DNA of 64,000 bases from CAVVUC01 sp963751395 (GTDB taxonomy: Bacteria; Verrucomicrobiota; Verrucomicrobiia; Chthoniobacterales; Chthoniobacteraceae). This document shows, one piece after another, positions 43,514 through 51,576 of this stretch. The stretch lies in the NCBI GenBank assembly GCA_963751395.1, contig CAVVUC010000002.1:930001-994000 (forward strand). The letters are read 5' to 3'. The position numbers and the translations under genes are program-made. The notes under the pieces were generated by a model that saw only the letters and a program-made list of their open reading frames with translations, was not told the origin of the DNA and searched no databases. Numbering within the stretch: position 1 is the stretch's first letter; every line of letters begins with the position of its first letter.

Positions 43514-43915
43514 ATGAAAAACGCATCGCCCATTCACTCGATGAAAAGCTCGATCCTCAAGCGCATGGCGCGGCTGGGGATCGCGGAGGCGGACCTGGAG
43601 GAGAGCTTCGCGCGATCGTCCGGTCCCGGCGGGCAGAATGTGAACAAAGTCTCGACCGCCGTCACGCTGCGCTGGCGGGACTTCGCCGTCACCGTCCAGG
43701 ACTCGCGCTCGCAGGCGATGAACCGTCAGCTCGCCCGCGTGCGGTTGCTCGATGCGATCGAGAAGGCGAAGCTCGCGACCCGGCAGGCGCGCCAGGCCGA
43801 TGCCGCGAAGCTGCGCCGGCAGAAGGCAAAGCGTTCGCGCGGATCGAAAGAGCGGATGCTGGAGGCGAAGAAGCATCGCGGTGCGATCAAGAAAATGCGC
43901 TCGTCGGTGGACTGA
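43514..43915 (+). CDS. GGQ-domain ribosome rescue factor (ArfB-like)
   Basis: 133 residues. FARSSGPGGQNVNKVSTAV contains the GGQ that hydrolyses peptidyl-tRNA in release factors. The codon-recognition domain is missing and a Lys/Arg-rich tail (KLRRQKAKRSRGSKERMLEA) follows, as in ArfB/YaeJ, where the tail enters the empty mRNA channel of stalled ribosomes. An internal ATG at residue 10 is an alternative start. It is divergent from the GH5 gene. Confidence 0.87.
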   Translation: MKNASPIHSMKSSILKRMARLGIAEADLEESFARSSGPGGQNVNKVSTAVTLRWRDFAVTVQDSRSQAMNRQLARVRLLDAIEKAKLATRQARQADAAKLRRQKAKRSRGSKERMLEAKKHRGAIKKMRSSVD

Positions 43916-43960
43916 GGAAACGCATCGACTTCGCATGGATTTTTCGCCAGATGTGACTCC

Positions 43961-44416
43961 ATGAGCAGCGCGAAAAGACTGGCCGCAAGCGAGGAAGCCC
44001 AACGGCTTCTCGAAATGTACGGCGGCGCGTCGGGCCTGCCTGCCTGCCTCACCCTGATCAGCAGCCAGTTCGCGGTGATTCAAACGCGCTCGCAACTCCT
44101 GCTCACGCTCTCGACACTCACGCTCACCATCACTGGTTTTTCGGGCCCGAAGATCGCGGAAAGCGGCGCGTTCGAGCGGGGCGCGATGGTTGTCGGAATC
44201 GCCCTTGTGCTGGCCTCGACCGTCGCGATTCTGCTTGGCGGTTTGCGCGTTCAATGGGTCACGCAAATCTCCGGGCCGTCCCCGCAAGAGACGCTCACCT
44301 CGATTCTCGAATACCGGAACAACAAGACCGCGCTCTACCGTTTCGAGATGCTGCTCATCGTGCTCGGGCTTTCCAGTTACGTGAGCAGCGTCATCGCCTA
44401 CCTGCTGCATTGGTAG
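43961..44416 (+). CDS. Small integral membrane protein of unknown function
   Basis: 151 residues. A hydrophilic N-terminus (~1-45) is followed by three hydrophobic segments (about 46-60 LLLTLSTLTLTITGF; 72-94 GAMVVGIALVLASTVAILLGG; 128-150 MLLIVLGLSSYVSSVIAYLL). The stretch between the last two (SPQETLTSILEYRNNKTALY) would face one side. No named family is recognised. It lies 45 bases after the ArfB-like gene and may share its message. Confidence 0.65.
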   Translation: MSSAKRLAASEEAQRLLEMYGGASGLPACLTLISSQFAVIQTRSQLLLTLSTLTLTITGFSGPKIAESGAFERGAMVVGIALVLASTVAILLGGLRVQWVTQISGPSPQETLTSILEYRNNKTALYRFEMLLIVLGLSSYVSSVIAYLLHW

Positions 44417-44463
44417 CCCCTCCGACAAAAGGCAATGCCGGGCGCTTTTCTCAATGGCCCCTC

Positions 44464-46125
44464 TTAGTCCGCGGAGACTCCTGCGAGGCACTGCAATAAA
44501 TACGGAAGCAACTGCTTTTTCCTCGAGACGACGCCGGCGAGTTCCCAGATGTTATGACCGCGCGACGGAAAATCGATCCGTTGCAAGAACTTCGGCGCGC
44601 CGCTCATGAGCAGCAGCGAGGTCTGCGTGTTGATATCGGTCACGAGCAGCGCGGCAAAGAACAACCGCTGCGTGCGGCACTGCTTTTCGAGCGCGTCGAG
44701 GAGTTCGTTCTGTTTCTCCGCGAAATGTGAGAAGCTCAGCTCCTCGATTTGCGAAACGGTGAACCGCGCGCTGTTCTCGACGTATTCCTTGCAGTCGGCC
44801 TTGATGACATAATTCGGGGCCATCGTCAGCAGCGGCGAGCCGACTGAGAAAATTTGCTCAGCCAGTTGCGCAGGATCGACGGCGGTGATCCTGGAAAGCT
44901 CCGCGAGGACGTCCTTGTCGATCGGTGTCGCAGTGGGCGAACTGAGGTTGAGCGTGTCGGAAATCAAGCCCGCCATCAGCAACCCTGCCATCTCGCGCGG
45001 GATTTCCACGCCGGCCTGGCGGTAGCACATCGCGACAAGTGTGCTCGTCGAGCCGACGGGGTTGTTCCAAAAAAGAATCGGCGAGTCGCTCGCGAAACCG
45101 CCCAGCCGGTGATGGTCGATGATCTCGACGACGGGCACTTTGTCCGCGCCGCTGACGGCTTGCGACAGCTCGTTGTGATCGACAAGGATCAACTGCCGCG
45201 GGATCGGCTTGAGGAAATCGCTTTTCGACAAAATCCCGACGAGCGTGCCGATCTCATCGAGGATGGGAAACACAAACGAGCCGGACGCGGAGGCCTTTTC
45301 CCGGGCTTCGTCGAGCACCGTGTCCGGAGTGAAGCTCGCGTAGTCGGTCTCCAGCATCCGCTTCACGCGCACCGCTCCGCGCGCGAGCTGGACGGTTGTC
45401 GAAGTGTCGTAGGGCGAGCTTAGGATCGTGATGCCCGCTTCGCGCGCGGCGGCGAGGACGCTTTTCAAAACAGGCAGACCGCCGGTGACAACGATGGCGC
45501 GCACGTTTGCCTCGATCGCACGCATCTGGATGTCGTCGCGGTCGCCGACGAAAAGCACGATCCGCTCGGGGCTGTAGCGCTGCAGGCGCTCGGAAAACGA
45601 GTTCGCATTCATCGCGCCGACCACGAGCAGATACTCGACCGTTTCCGTGGGCATCTCACCGGCAACCACTTCGCCGCCGAAAGTCTCGACAATGTTCGGG
45701 AGCGACGCCGTGACGATACGTGCCGTCGCCGCATCTTCGCGAGTTGGGAAAAGATAGTGGCTGATCTTGAATGCCGACAGCAGCCCGAGACAGCGGTTCT
45801 GCTCGTCGATCACGGGCAGCCCGCGCAGACGATGTTCCTCGATCAGGTGAATTGCGTCATAAACCGTCGAGTCCTCCCCGACGCAGAACACATCGCGATG
45901 CATGACATCACTCACGCGCGGCGACAGGTCGCTGATGAACATCGGCGCTTCGACGCCGAATTTCTCGAGCACAAAATCGATCCGTTTATTTGTGTTGCCC
46001 GCACGCGCCGCGACTGTGTCGGGCGTGCCCGTGGCGCGCTTCAGGTGCGCGTAAGCGAGCGCGGAGCAGATCGAATCCATGTCGGGATTTTTGTGGCCAA
46101 TGACGATGGTTTGCATGCGCGGCAA
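44464..46125 (-). CDS. ppaC: Manganese-dependent inorganic pyrophosphatase with CBS and DRTGG domains
   Basis: 553 residues. The DHH-type catalytic core is split. GHKNPDMDSICSALAYA at the N-terminus gives His and Asp metal ligands. About 240 residues of regulatory insert follow: a CBS motif (DVMHRDVFCVGEDSTVYDAI), a DRTGG-like domain and a second CBS motif. The core then resumes with IIDHHRLGGF and the DHHA2 domain with SRGHNIWELAGVVSRKKQL. It hydrolyses pyrophosphate; CBS inserts in this family are regulated by adenine nucleotides and diadenosine polyphosphates. An ATG at residue 4 is an alternative start. Confidence 0.92.
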   Translation of the reverse strand: MPRMQTIVIGHKNPDMDSICSALAYAHLKRATGTPDTVAARAGNTNKRIDFVLEKFGVEAPMFISDLSPRVSDVMHRDVFCVGEDSTVYDAIHLIEEHRLRGLPVIDEQNRCLGLLSAFKISHYLFPTREDAATARIVTASLPNIVETFGGEVVAGEMPTETVEYLLVVGAMNANSFSERLQRYSPERIVLFVGDRDDIQMRAIEANVRAIVVTGGLPVLKSVLAAAREAGITILSSPYDTSTTVQLARGAVRVKRMLETDYASFTPDTVLDEAREKASASGSFVFPILDEIGTLVGILSKSDFLKPIPRQLILVDHNELSQAVSGADKVPVVEIIDHHRLGGFASDSPILFWNNPVGSTSTLVAMCYRQAGVEIPREMAGLLMAGLISDTLNLSSPTATPIDKDVLAELSRITAVDPAQLAEQIFSVGSPLLTMAPNYVIKADCKEYVENSARFTVSQIEELSFSHFAEKQNELLDALEKQCRTQRLFFAALLVTDINTQTSLLLMSGAPKFLQRIDFPSRGHNIWELAGVVSRKKQLLPYLLQCLAGVSAD

Positions 46126-46176
46126 CTTGTCGTGGAAAAGCGGGCGTCGATCAAGTCATTCAAATCGCGTTTTGGA

Positions 46177-46263
46177 GCGCGTCATTCCGAGTGCGGCGAA
46201 GAATCTCTCAAACAGCGTCCCATGTAATGTGCGGGATTCCTCGCTGCGCTCGGAATGACGCGC
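46177..46263. repeat. Palindromic repeat, family 3 (GTCATTCCGAG type)
   Basis: Arms of about 29 bases (46177-46205 and 46235-46263) pair with three differences, two of them G-T compatible. The outer sequence is GCGCGTCATTCCGAG. It lies between the pyrophosphatase start and xerD and is unrelated in sequence to the other two palindrome families. Confidence 0.8.
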
Positions 46264-46450
46264 CGAAGCGAGTTGCGATCGTATGGCAGTGGGCGTCTGG
46301 AGATATTTATTCCACCAGCCGACGCGACCGGCTATCTTACGCCCGATGGAAATTGTCACCTGTGAACTCCCCGGCATTCGCGAGGTTGCCAGCACGAATG
46401 ACGAACGAAACCGGAATGAAGGAATGACAAATCACCCAAGCGGCGGCAAT

Positions 46451-46506
46451 TTCTTCATTAAGGCTTCATCCTTGGCTATTGGGCATTAGTCATTGGTCAT
46501 TCCCCA
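46451..46506. repeat. Heptamer tandem array at the xerD start (eight units)
   Basis: Eight units in register: ttcttca, ttaaggc, ttcatcc, ttggcta, ttgggca, ttagtca, ttggtca, ttcccca. Every unit begins with TT. The xerD start codon TTG (46493) is the first three bases of the seventh unit. The preceding ~60 bases also contain loosely repeated gaatgac words. Confidence 0.85.
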
Positions 46507-47398
46507 AGTGCAAACCGCGATCGACGATTTCATCCTCTATCTCGCGACCGAGCGCGGGTTGTCGGACAACTACCAGCTCTCGACGCGCCGGTCGCTGGAT
46601 GAGTTTGCCGGGTGGCTTTCGCGGGCGAAACAGATCGCCGAGCCGCGCGAAGTCACACTCGCGCTGATCACCGACTACCTCGCATTTCGCAAGCGCGGCG
46701 GACTGGCTGCGGCGTCGATCAAACTCATTGTCGTCGCCATCAAAATCTTCTTCCGCTTTCTGCTCATCCGAAAGCGCATCGACAAAGACCCTGCGGAAGT
46801 GCTGCCGCTTCCGCGCATCGAGCGGTATCTGCCGGAGACGCTCAACGAACTGCAAATCGAGCAACTCCTTAACAGCATCCAGACGAATCGCCCGCTGGGA
46901 TTGCGCGATCGTGCAATCATGGAACTCCTCTACGCCAGCGGGCTTCGGATTTCCGAACTCACGAACGCGCGCCTGGAGAATCTCGATCTCGAAGGCGGCA
47001 CGATCCGCGTGATCGGCAAGGGGAACAAAATGCGCATCGTGCCGGTCGGCAAAAAAGCGTGCGAAGCCATCACCGCCTATTTGGAGCGCGAACGTCCGGA
47101 ACTCGTCGGCAAACGCACCGGCAGCGAGATTTTTCTATCCGTGCGTGGCGGCAAACTCACAACCGTGCGTGCGTGGCAGATCGTGAAGACCGTCGCGAAA
47201 CTCGCGGGGCTTTCGCAAAACATCTACCCGCATCTGCTTCGACATTCGTTCGCCACGCATCTGCTGAGCAACGGCGCGGACCTTCGTATCATCCAGGAAA
47301 TGCTCGGCCACGCCGACATCTCGACGACTCAGATTTACACCCACGTCGATCAGCAGCGGCTGAAGGCCGTGCATCACAAATTTCATCCGCGGGCGTAG
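46493..47398 (+). CDS. xerD: Site-specific tyrosine recombinase XerD/XerC
   Basis: 301 residues, the family length. The N-terminal SAM-like domain (IDDFILYLATERGLSDNY) is followed by a catalytic domain with Arg in LLYASGLRISELTNARLENL, HLLRHSFATHLL (His-x-x-Arg), LGHADISTTQIYTH with the final His and the nucleophile Tyr. It resolves chromosome dimers at dif. XerD versus XerC cannot be settled from one copy. The TTG start lies inside a heptamer array. The stop codon touches the left arm of a REPIN-like repeat. No dif-like site was recognised. Confidence 0.93.
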   Translation: MVIPQVQTAIDDFILYLATERGLSDNYQLSTRRSLDEFAGWLSRAKQIAEPREVTLALITDYLAFRKRGGLAAASIKLIVVAIKIFFRFLLIRKRIDKDPAEVLPLPRIERYLPETLNELQIEQLLNSIQTNRPLGLRDRAIMELLYASGLRISELTNARLENLDLEGGTIRVIGKGNKMRIVPVGKKACEAITAYLERERPELVGKRTGSEIFLSVRGGKLTTVRAWQIVKTVAKLAGLSQNIYPHLLRHSFATHLLSNGADLRIIQEMLGHADISTTQIYTHVDQQRLKAVHHKFHPRA

Positions 47399-47513
47399 GT
47401 GGATCGGGCGCTCCGCGCACGATGCCTCTTCATCCGCCGGAGGCGCACGCTTTTTGAAGTTTGCTGCTCCGCAGGCTGGCTTGCTCATCGTGCGCGGAGC
47501 GCCCGATCCGCCT
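47397..47513. repeat. Palindromic REPIN-like element, family 2, copy D
   Basis: 28-base inverted arms (47397-47424 and 47486-47513), one mismatch, with a 61-base centre. Relative to copy C, the same position changes in both arms (CGCGCGATG to CGCACGATG and its complement), so the stem is preserved. It starts at the xerD stop codon. Confidence 0.9.
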
Positions 47514-47561
47514 GCATTTGGCAGTTTGCATGGACGCAATTTGCTGATAACCGTCTGCCCC

Positions 47562-47909
47562 ATGCGAACAAGCGAATCTCAGCACGGGCACGTCGCCATT
47601 CTGAGCGTCAGTGGCGAGATCGACCTCCAGTATTCACCTGAGCTTCGGAAAATTTTGCAGTCCAAGGCCAAGGCGCGCTGTGCTGCGCTCGTCATTGATT
47701 TCAGCGACGTGAGATATATTGATTCGTCGGGGCTGGCGACGCTCGTCGAGTATTGCCGCGACGCGCGCTCGTTCGCCGGGGCCCTTGCGCTGGCGTGCCT
47801 GCAAGAGAGGGTGCGCACGATCTTCGACCTCGTCCGACTGAACGAACTGATGTCGATCTACGCGACGCTCGACGAAGCGAAGGCCGCCCTGCAATCGAGC
47901 CAGCAATAG
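47562..47909 (+). CDS. STAS-domain protein, probable MlaB-type subunit
   Basis: 115 residues from MRTSESQHGHVAILSVSGEI. The STAS fold shows LVIDFSDVRYIDSSGLATLVE, with the loop Ser that is phosphorylated in anti-sigma-factor antagonists. Standing immediately before an MlaE permease (five-base gap), it is more likely the cytoplasmic regulatory subunit of the lipid transporter than a sigma regulator; that is inferred from context. The frame is open upstream through the repeat, but the start at 47562 matches the domain. Confidence 0.82.
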   Translation: MRTSESQHGHVAILSVSGEIDLQYSPELRKILQSKAKARCAALVIDFSDVRYIDSSGLATLVEYCRDARSFAGALALACLQERVRTIFDLVRLNELMSIYATLDEAKAALQSSQQ

Positions 47910-47914
47910 CGCCT

Positions 47915-48655
47915 TTGAAAAGCTACCTCGAACTCAATTGCAGCCTGCTTTACTGGGTTCTCATCGGGCCGCTCCGGGGCCAGCCGTTCAAGCTGTCGCA
48001 TGTGTTCCGACAGATGGTCTTCATCGGGGTGCGCGCGCTGCCGATGGTGGCGCTGACCGCGTTCAGCATCGGATTCACGCTCGCGATGCAGGCCGCGCAC
48101 GAACTCCGCAGGCTGGGCGCGGAAATCTACGTGCCGGATCTCGTCTGCGTCTCGCTGCTGCGCGAACTCGGCCCTGTGCTGATCGCGGTGATCGTGATCG
48201 GACGCAGCGGATCGGCGGTGACCGCGGAACTCGGAACGATGAAGGTCTCGGAGGAAATCGAAGCGCTGGAAGTCATGGCGATCAACCCTGTTCGATTTCT
48301 CATCGTGCCCCGGTTTCTGGCGATGCTGGTGATGCTGCCGGTGCTCACGGTTTTCGGAAATTACATCGGCATGTTCGGCGGATGGACGATCTGTCATTTC
48401 GCGCTCGATCTGGATACGGCCGCCTACATCATGCGCTCGATCCAAAGCGCGAAGCCGTGGGATTTGTATTCCGGGCTGGTGAAAAGCGTTGTGTTCGCCT
48501 GGCTCGTTATCACGATCGCATGCAACACCGGCTTGAATGTCGAGGGTGGTGCCGAGGGCGTGGGGCAGGCGACGACCGGCTCGGTTGTTTATTCGCTTCT
48601 CACCATGCTCATCGCGAACGCCTCGCTTACGGCGATTTTCTTTTTCCTCGGATGA
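47915..48655 (+). CDS. mlaE: MlaE-type lipid ABC transporter permease
   Basis: 246 residues with a TTG start at 47915, five bases past the STAS gene. About five membrane helices; the family signatures are VCVSLLRELGPVLIAVIVIGRSGSAVTAELGTMK (one continuous block from about residue 76) and the EEIEALEVMAINP coupling helix. It forms the inner-membrane channel that moves phospholipids between the inner membrane and the MCE protein. The last four bases overlap the ATPase gene start. Confidence 0.92.
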   Translation: MKSYLELNCSLLYWVLIGPLRGQPFKLSHVFRQMVFIGVRALPMVALTAFSIGFTLAMQAAHELRRLGAEIYVPDLVCVSLLRELGPVLIAVIVIGRSGSAVTAELGTMKVSEEIEALEVMAINPVRFLIVPRFLAMLVMLPVLTVFGNYIGMFGGWTICHFALDLDTAAYIMRSIQSAKPWDLYSGLVKSVVFAWLVITIACNTGLNVEGGAEGVGQATTGSVVYSLLTMLIANASLTAIFFFLG

Positions 48656-49494
48656 ACGAGAACGCCCCGGTCATCGAAGTCACGAATCTCGTGCGCAGGT
48701 TCGGCCAGCGAGCGGTGCTCAACGGCATCTCGTTCCAGGTCCATCGCGGCGACACGATGGTCATCATGGGCGGCAGCGGCTGCGGCAAGAGCACATTGTT
48801 GCGACACATCATCGGCGCGATGAAGCCCACATCCGGTTCGATCAAGATTTTCGACGAAGAAATCACGGGCATGAGCGAGCGCGAGATGGCGCACATCCGC
48901 CGGCGCTTCGGGATGCTGTTTCAATCAGGCGCTTTGCTTCAGTCGCTCACCGTCGGCGAAAACGTCGCGCTGCCGCTGCTGGAGCACGGCAAACTCGATG
49001 CCGCCATCGTCGAGACGATCGTAAAGATGAAACTCGAACTCGTCGGGTTGACCGGCTTCGAGGACTTGAAGCCTGCCGAGATCAGCGGCGGGATGAAAAA
49101 GCGCGTCGGTCTCGCGCGTGCTCTCGCGCTTGATCCGGAGCTGGTCTTCAGCGACGAGCCGACGTCGGGGCTGGACCCGATCATGACCGCCGTCGTGGAT
49201 GAACTGACGTGCAAGCTCACGCAAAAAATGGGAGTCACCGCGGTCGTCGTCACCCACGACATGACGAGCGCCTTTCGGATCGCGACGAAGATAATCATGC
49301 TCGGAGCCGGGCCCCGCCGCGGAACGATCATCGCCAGAGGAACGCCGGACGAAATCCGCGAACACGCCGACCCCGAGGTGCAACAGTTCATTCGCGGACT
49401 TGCCGACGGCCCGGTGCCGCTGCGACTCTCGCAGGACGATTACATCACCCGGCTGCTCGGCGCGCCGCGTTTGCTCGGAAAAAACAGAACATGA
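48652..49494 (+). CDS. mlaF: MlaF-type lipid ABC transporter ATPase
   Basis: 280 residues. GGSGCGKSTLLRHIIG (Walker A), LFQSGALLQSLTVGEN (Q-loop), EISGGMKKRVGLARALALDP (signature), LVFSDEPTSGLDPI (Walker B) and VVVTHDMTSAF (switch His). It powers lipid transport with MlaE. The ~35-residue C-terminal tail (DGPVPLRLSQDDYITRLL) may be the handshake region that contacts the STAS subunit. ATGA overlaps join it to mlaE and mlaD. Confidence 0.95.
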   Translation: MNENAPVIEVTNLVRRFGQRAVLNGISFQVHRGDTMVIMGGSGCGKSTLLRHIIGAMKPTSGSIKIFDEEITGMSEREMAHIRRRFGMLFQSGALLQSLTVGENVALPLLEHGKLDAAIVETIVKMKLELVGLTGFEDLKPAEISGGMKKRVGLARALALDPELVFSDEPTSGLDPIMTAVVDELTCKLTQKMGVTAVVVTHDMTSAFRIATKIIMLGAGPRRGTIIARGTPDEIREHADPEVQQFIRGLADGPVPLRLSQDDYITRLLGAPRLLGKNRT

Positions 49495-50438
49495 AACGAA
49501 ACATCTCCGATTACCTCGTGGCGCTGGCCGTCATCGCTTGCAGCGTGGTGCTGCTTGGCGCACTGACTTTTGCGCTCTCCGGTTATCAGGTCAAAAAGCC
49601 GGCGCGCACGCTGGCGATCCACTTCAACGACGTCGCGGGCATCAAGCTTCACTCCGAAGTGCGCTACGCGGGAGCGCCCGCCGGGCGGGTCATCGAAATG
49701 CGGCCGCTGACACCGGAGGAACGCGCCGGCAACAAGAGCGCGGTGCGGCTGACCGTGAGCATCAATGACGAAATCCCGCCGCTGCCGGCCGACGTCAAGG
49801 TTTCGCTCGGCTCCGACACGTTGCTCAGCGAAAAATTCGTCGGACTGTCCGCTGGAACTCCGGGTGGAAAAACCCTCGAAAATGGCGCGACCATCCAGGC
49901 GGAGAGCGGTACCAGCATTGACCAGCTTGCTCAGTCGATCGGGCCGATGATCGAGAATGCCAACGAATTGTTAAGCACGGTGCGAAGCCAGGTGAACATT
50001 GTGTTGCCGAAGATTGCGACGCTGGCCGACTCGACAGACACGACCGCCAAATCTGTTACCGAGCTGATGAAGCATATGGACAAATTCATCGCAGACACCG
50101 GCGGCGCTCTGCATGTGCGCATCGAGGAACTCCACGGCGTGATCAAGAACCTCGACGAGATCCTCGTGAAGGGCAGTGATGTGATCGCGAAAGGCGGCCA
50201 GGTGCTGGACAATGCGAACGGATTCATTGGCAGCACCGACAAAGATCTCGATGCGCGGATGAAAGAACTGCGCGTTGTTTTGGAGAATCTGAAAGTGGTT
50301 ACGACCCACGCGAAGGCCATCACGGAGACGCTTGGAGAAAAGCCCTCGCGACTCATCTGGGGTAGCAAACCGAACAAGCTTGTGCCCGAGGCGAGCATCC
50401 TCAAAAGCTCCGAGCCGCTGCCGGCGAAAGCGCCTTAA
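49491..50438 (+). CDS. mlaD: MlaD-type MCE-domain lipid-binding protein
   Basis: 315 residues. A signal anchor (about 8-30; LVALAVIACSVVLLGALTFA) is followed by an MCE domain (~38-120; IHFNDVAGIKLHSEVRYAGA, AGRVIEMRPL, LLSEKFVGLSAG) and a ~180-residue helical tail (LAQSIGPMIENANELLSTVR and beyond). The tail is longer than in E. coli MlaD and could build a taller periplasmic tunnel. No mlaC or mlaA gene follows, so the shuttle and outer-membrane parts lie elsewhere or differ. Confidence 0.92.
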   Translation: MKRNISDYLVALAVIACSVVLLGALTFALSGYQVKKPARTLAIHFNDVAGIKLHSEVRYAGAPAGRVIEMRPLTPEERAGNKSAVRLTVSINDEIPPLPADVKVSLGSDTLLSEKFVGLSAGTPGGKTLENGATIQAESGTSIDQLAQSIGPMIENANELLSTVRSQVNIVLPKIATLADSTDTTAKSVTELMKHMDKFIADTGGALHVRIEELHGVIKNLDEILVKGSDVIAKGGQVLDNANGFIGSTDKDLDARMKELRVVLENLKVVTTHAKAITETLGEKPSRLIWGSKPNKLVPEASILKSSEPLPAKAP

Positions 50439-50587
50439 CTTCGAAATCTCCCGTTTACCAAGCCATGGTCTTCTCCTGGGCGAAGCCTATATCCAGGAGC
50501 TTGACCCTGCTGCCCGGGGGCGAATCCAGTTTAGCTGCGAGTAGCAAGTCTGGCTGTCTAAGAGAGCTCCAGCTTGGAATGAAAAAC

Positions 50588-50661
50588 CGGAGTTTACGGG
50601 GCTCGAACCCGCAACCTCCGCCGTGACAGGGCGGCGCTCTAACCAATTGAGCTAAGACTCC
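50588..50661 (-). tRNA. tRNA-Asp (anticodon GTC)
   Basis: A 74-base cloverleaf on the minus strand, 5' GGAGTCTTAGCTC and 3' GTAAACTCC plus discriminator G, as in aspartate tRNAs. The anticodon stem CCGCC/GGCGG holds loop CTGTCAC. The T-arm is GCGGG TTCGAGC CCCGT. CCA is not encoded. Position 6-67 in the acceptor stem is a C-A mismatch; all other acceptor pairs are Watson-Crick. Confidence 0.95.
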
Positions 50662-51090
50662 TTGAAGAGAGCGCGGAAAGTAATACGTGATTCGCGCGGC
50701 AGCAATCTTTTTCTCGTCGAATGATACCGCATCGAAAACACACCGCCGCCGCAGGACTTGTTTTTCGGATCGTGTGCCTTGGCATTTGTTTCTCGCAACT
50801 CGTCCGCCGCACACTCTTCAGCCCCCTGGCCCGGTCGTGCATGGCGCGGGTTCCGAGCCCGGCGCACTTCTTTGACCGTGAGTTCTTCCATTTCAACCGC
50901 CGTGCGGATCGTGCCGCTGCCGGGTTGTCGCAGGATTGAACATGAGGATGAAAAAGCACGCATTACAGCAATTGCAATCCGCGCCCCCCAGTTGCGGCAC
51001 CACAATCGCACCCCACCCGAACTGGCATGTATATTTCCAGTTGTCTAAAACGACCGGATGAAGTAATAGCCATCCTCACAAACAAGGCTT
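50662..51090. other. Intergenic region without a recognisable gene
   Basis: 429 bases between the tRNA and the lipoprotein gene. Short frames exist on both strands, but none has recognisable domains. It should contain the tRNA promoter and the lipoprotein promoter; neither gives a clear -35/-10 match by eye. Confidence 0.45.
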
Positions 51091-51510
51091 ATGACCAGAA
51101 TCTGTCTGACTCTACTTACCATCGCCGCAGCCATTTCGCTCGTGGGTTGCGCGGGCACCGACGCATCGCAGCAGCGCCACAAGACAAAACACCGCTACGG
51201 CTACGGCGCGGATGAAAGTACGACGAATGTGGTCTCCGAACCGCAGCAGCAAACGGAGCCAGAGGCTTCCACGCAGGAGGAGCGGCAGAAGCCAACAACG
51301 ACTCAACCGCCTCCACCCCCAACCGAGATACAAACCACCCAACTACCGGCTCCGAAACAGGAGTATCCCTACGGCAAAGCTGTCCCCGGCAAACCGGGAT
51401 TTGTGACCAGTCCCCACGCGCCCTATTCGGGCTACGTGGATGTGCGCGGATTCCCTCCCGGAACCGAGGTAAAGGATCCTTACACAGGGAAAATTTTCCT
51501 CGTCCCGTAA
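51091..51510 (+). CDS. Small Pro/Gln-rich lipoprotein
   Basis: 139 residues. A lipoprotein signal peptide ends in the lipobox LVGC, with Cys20 as the likely lipidated residue. A low-complexity region rich in Gln, Glu, Thr and Pro (~45-90) leads to a compact C-terminal motif (YPYGKAVPGKPGFVTSPHAP, then GYVDVRGFPPGTEVKDPYTG). The C-terminal part looks like a small conserved domain; its function is unknown. Confidence 0.72.
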   Translation: MTRICLTLLTIAAAISLVGCAGTDASQQRHKTKHRYGYGADESTTNVVSEPQQQTEPEASTQEERQKPTTTQPPPPPTEIQTTQLPAPKQEYPYGKAVPGKPGFVTSPHAPYSGYVDVRGFPPGTEVKDPYTGKIFLVP

Positions 51511-51576
51511 GCAGGTGCTGGAACCCACTCGGGCCAGTGCGTGCAAGTTTCCGACACCCGGAGGTCTGTCGCCGGA

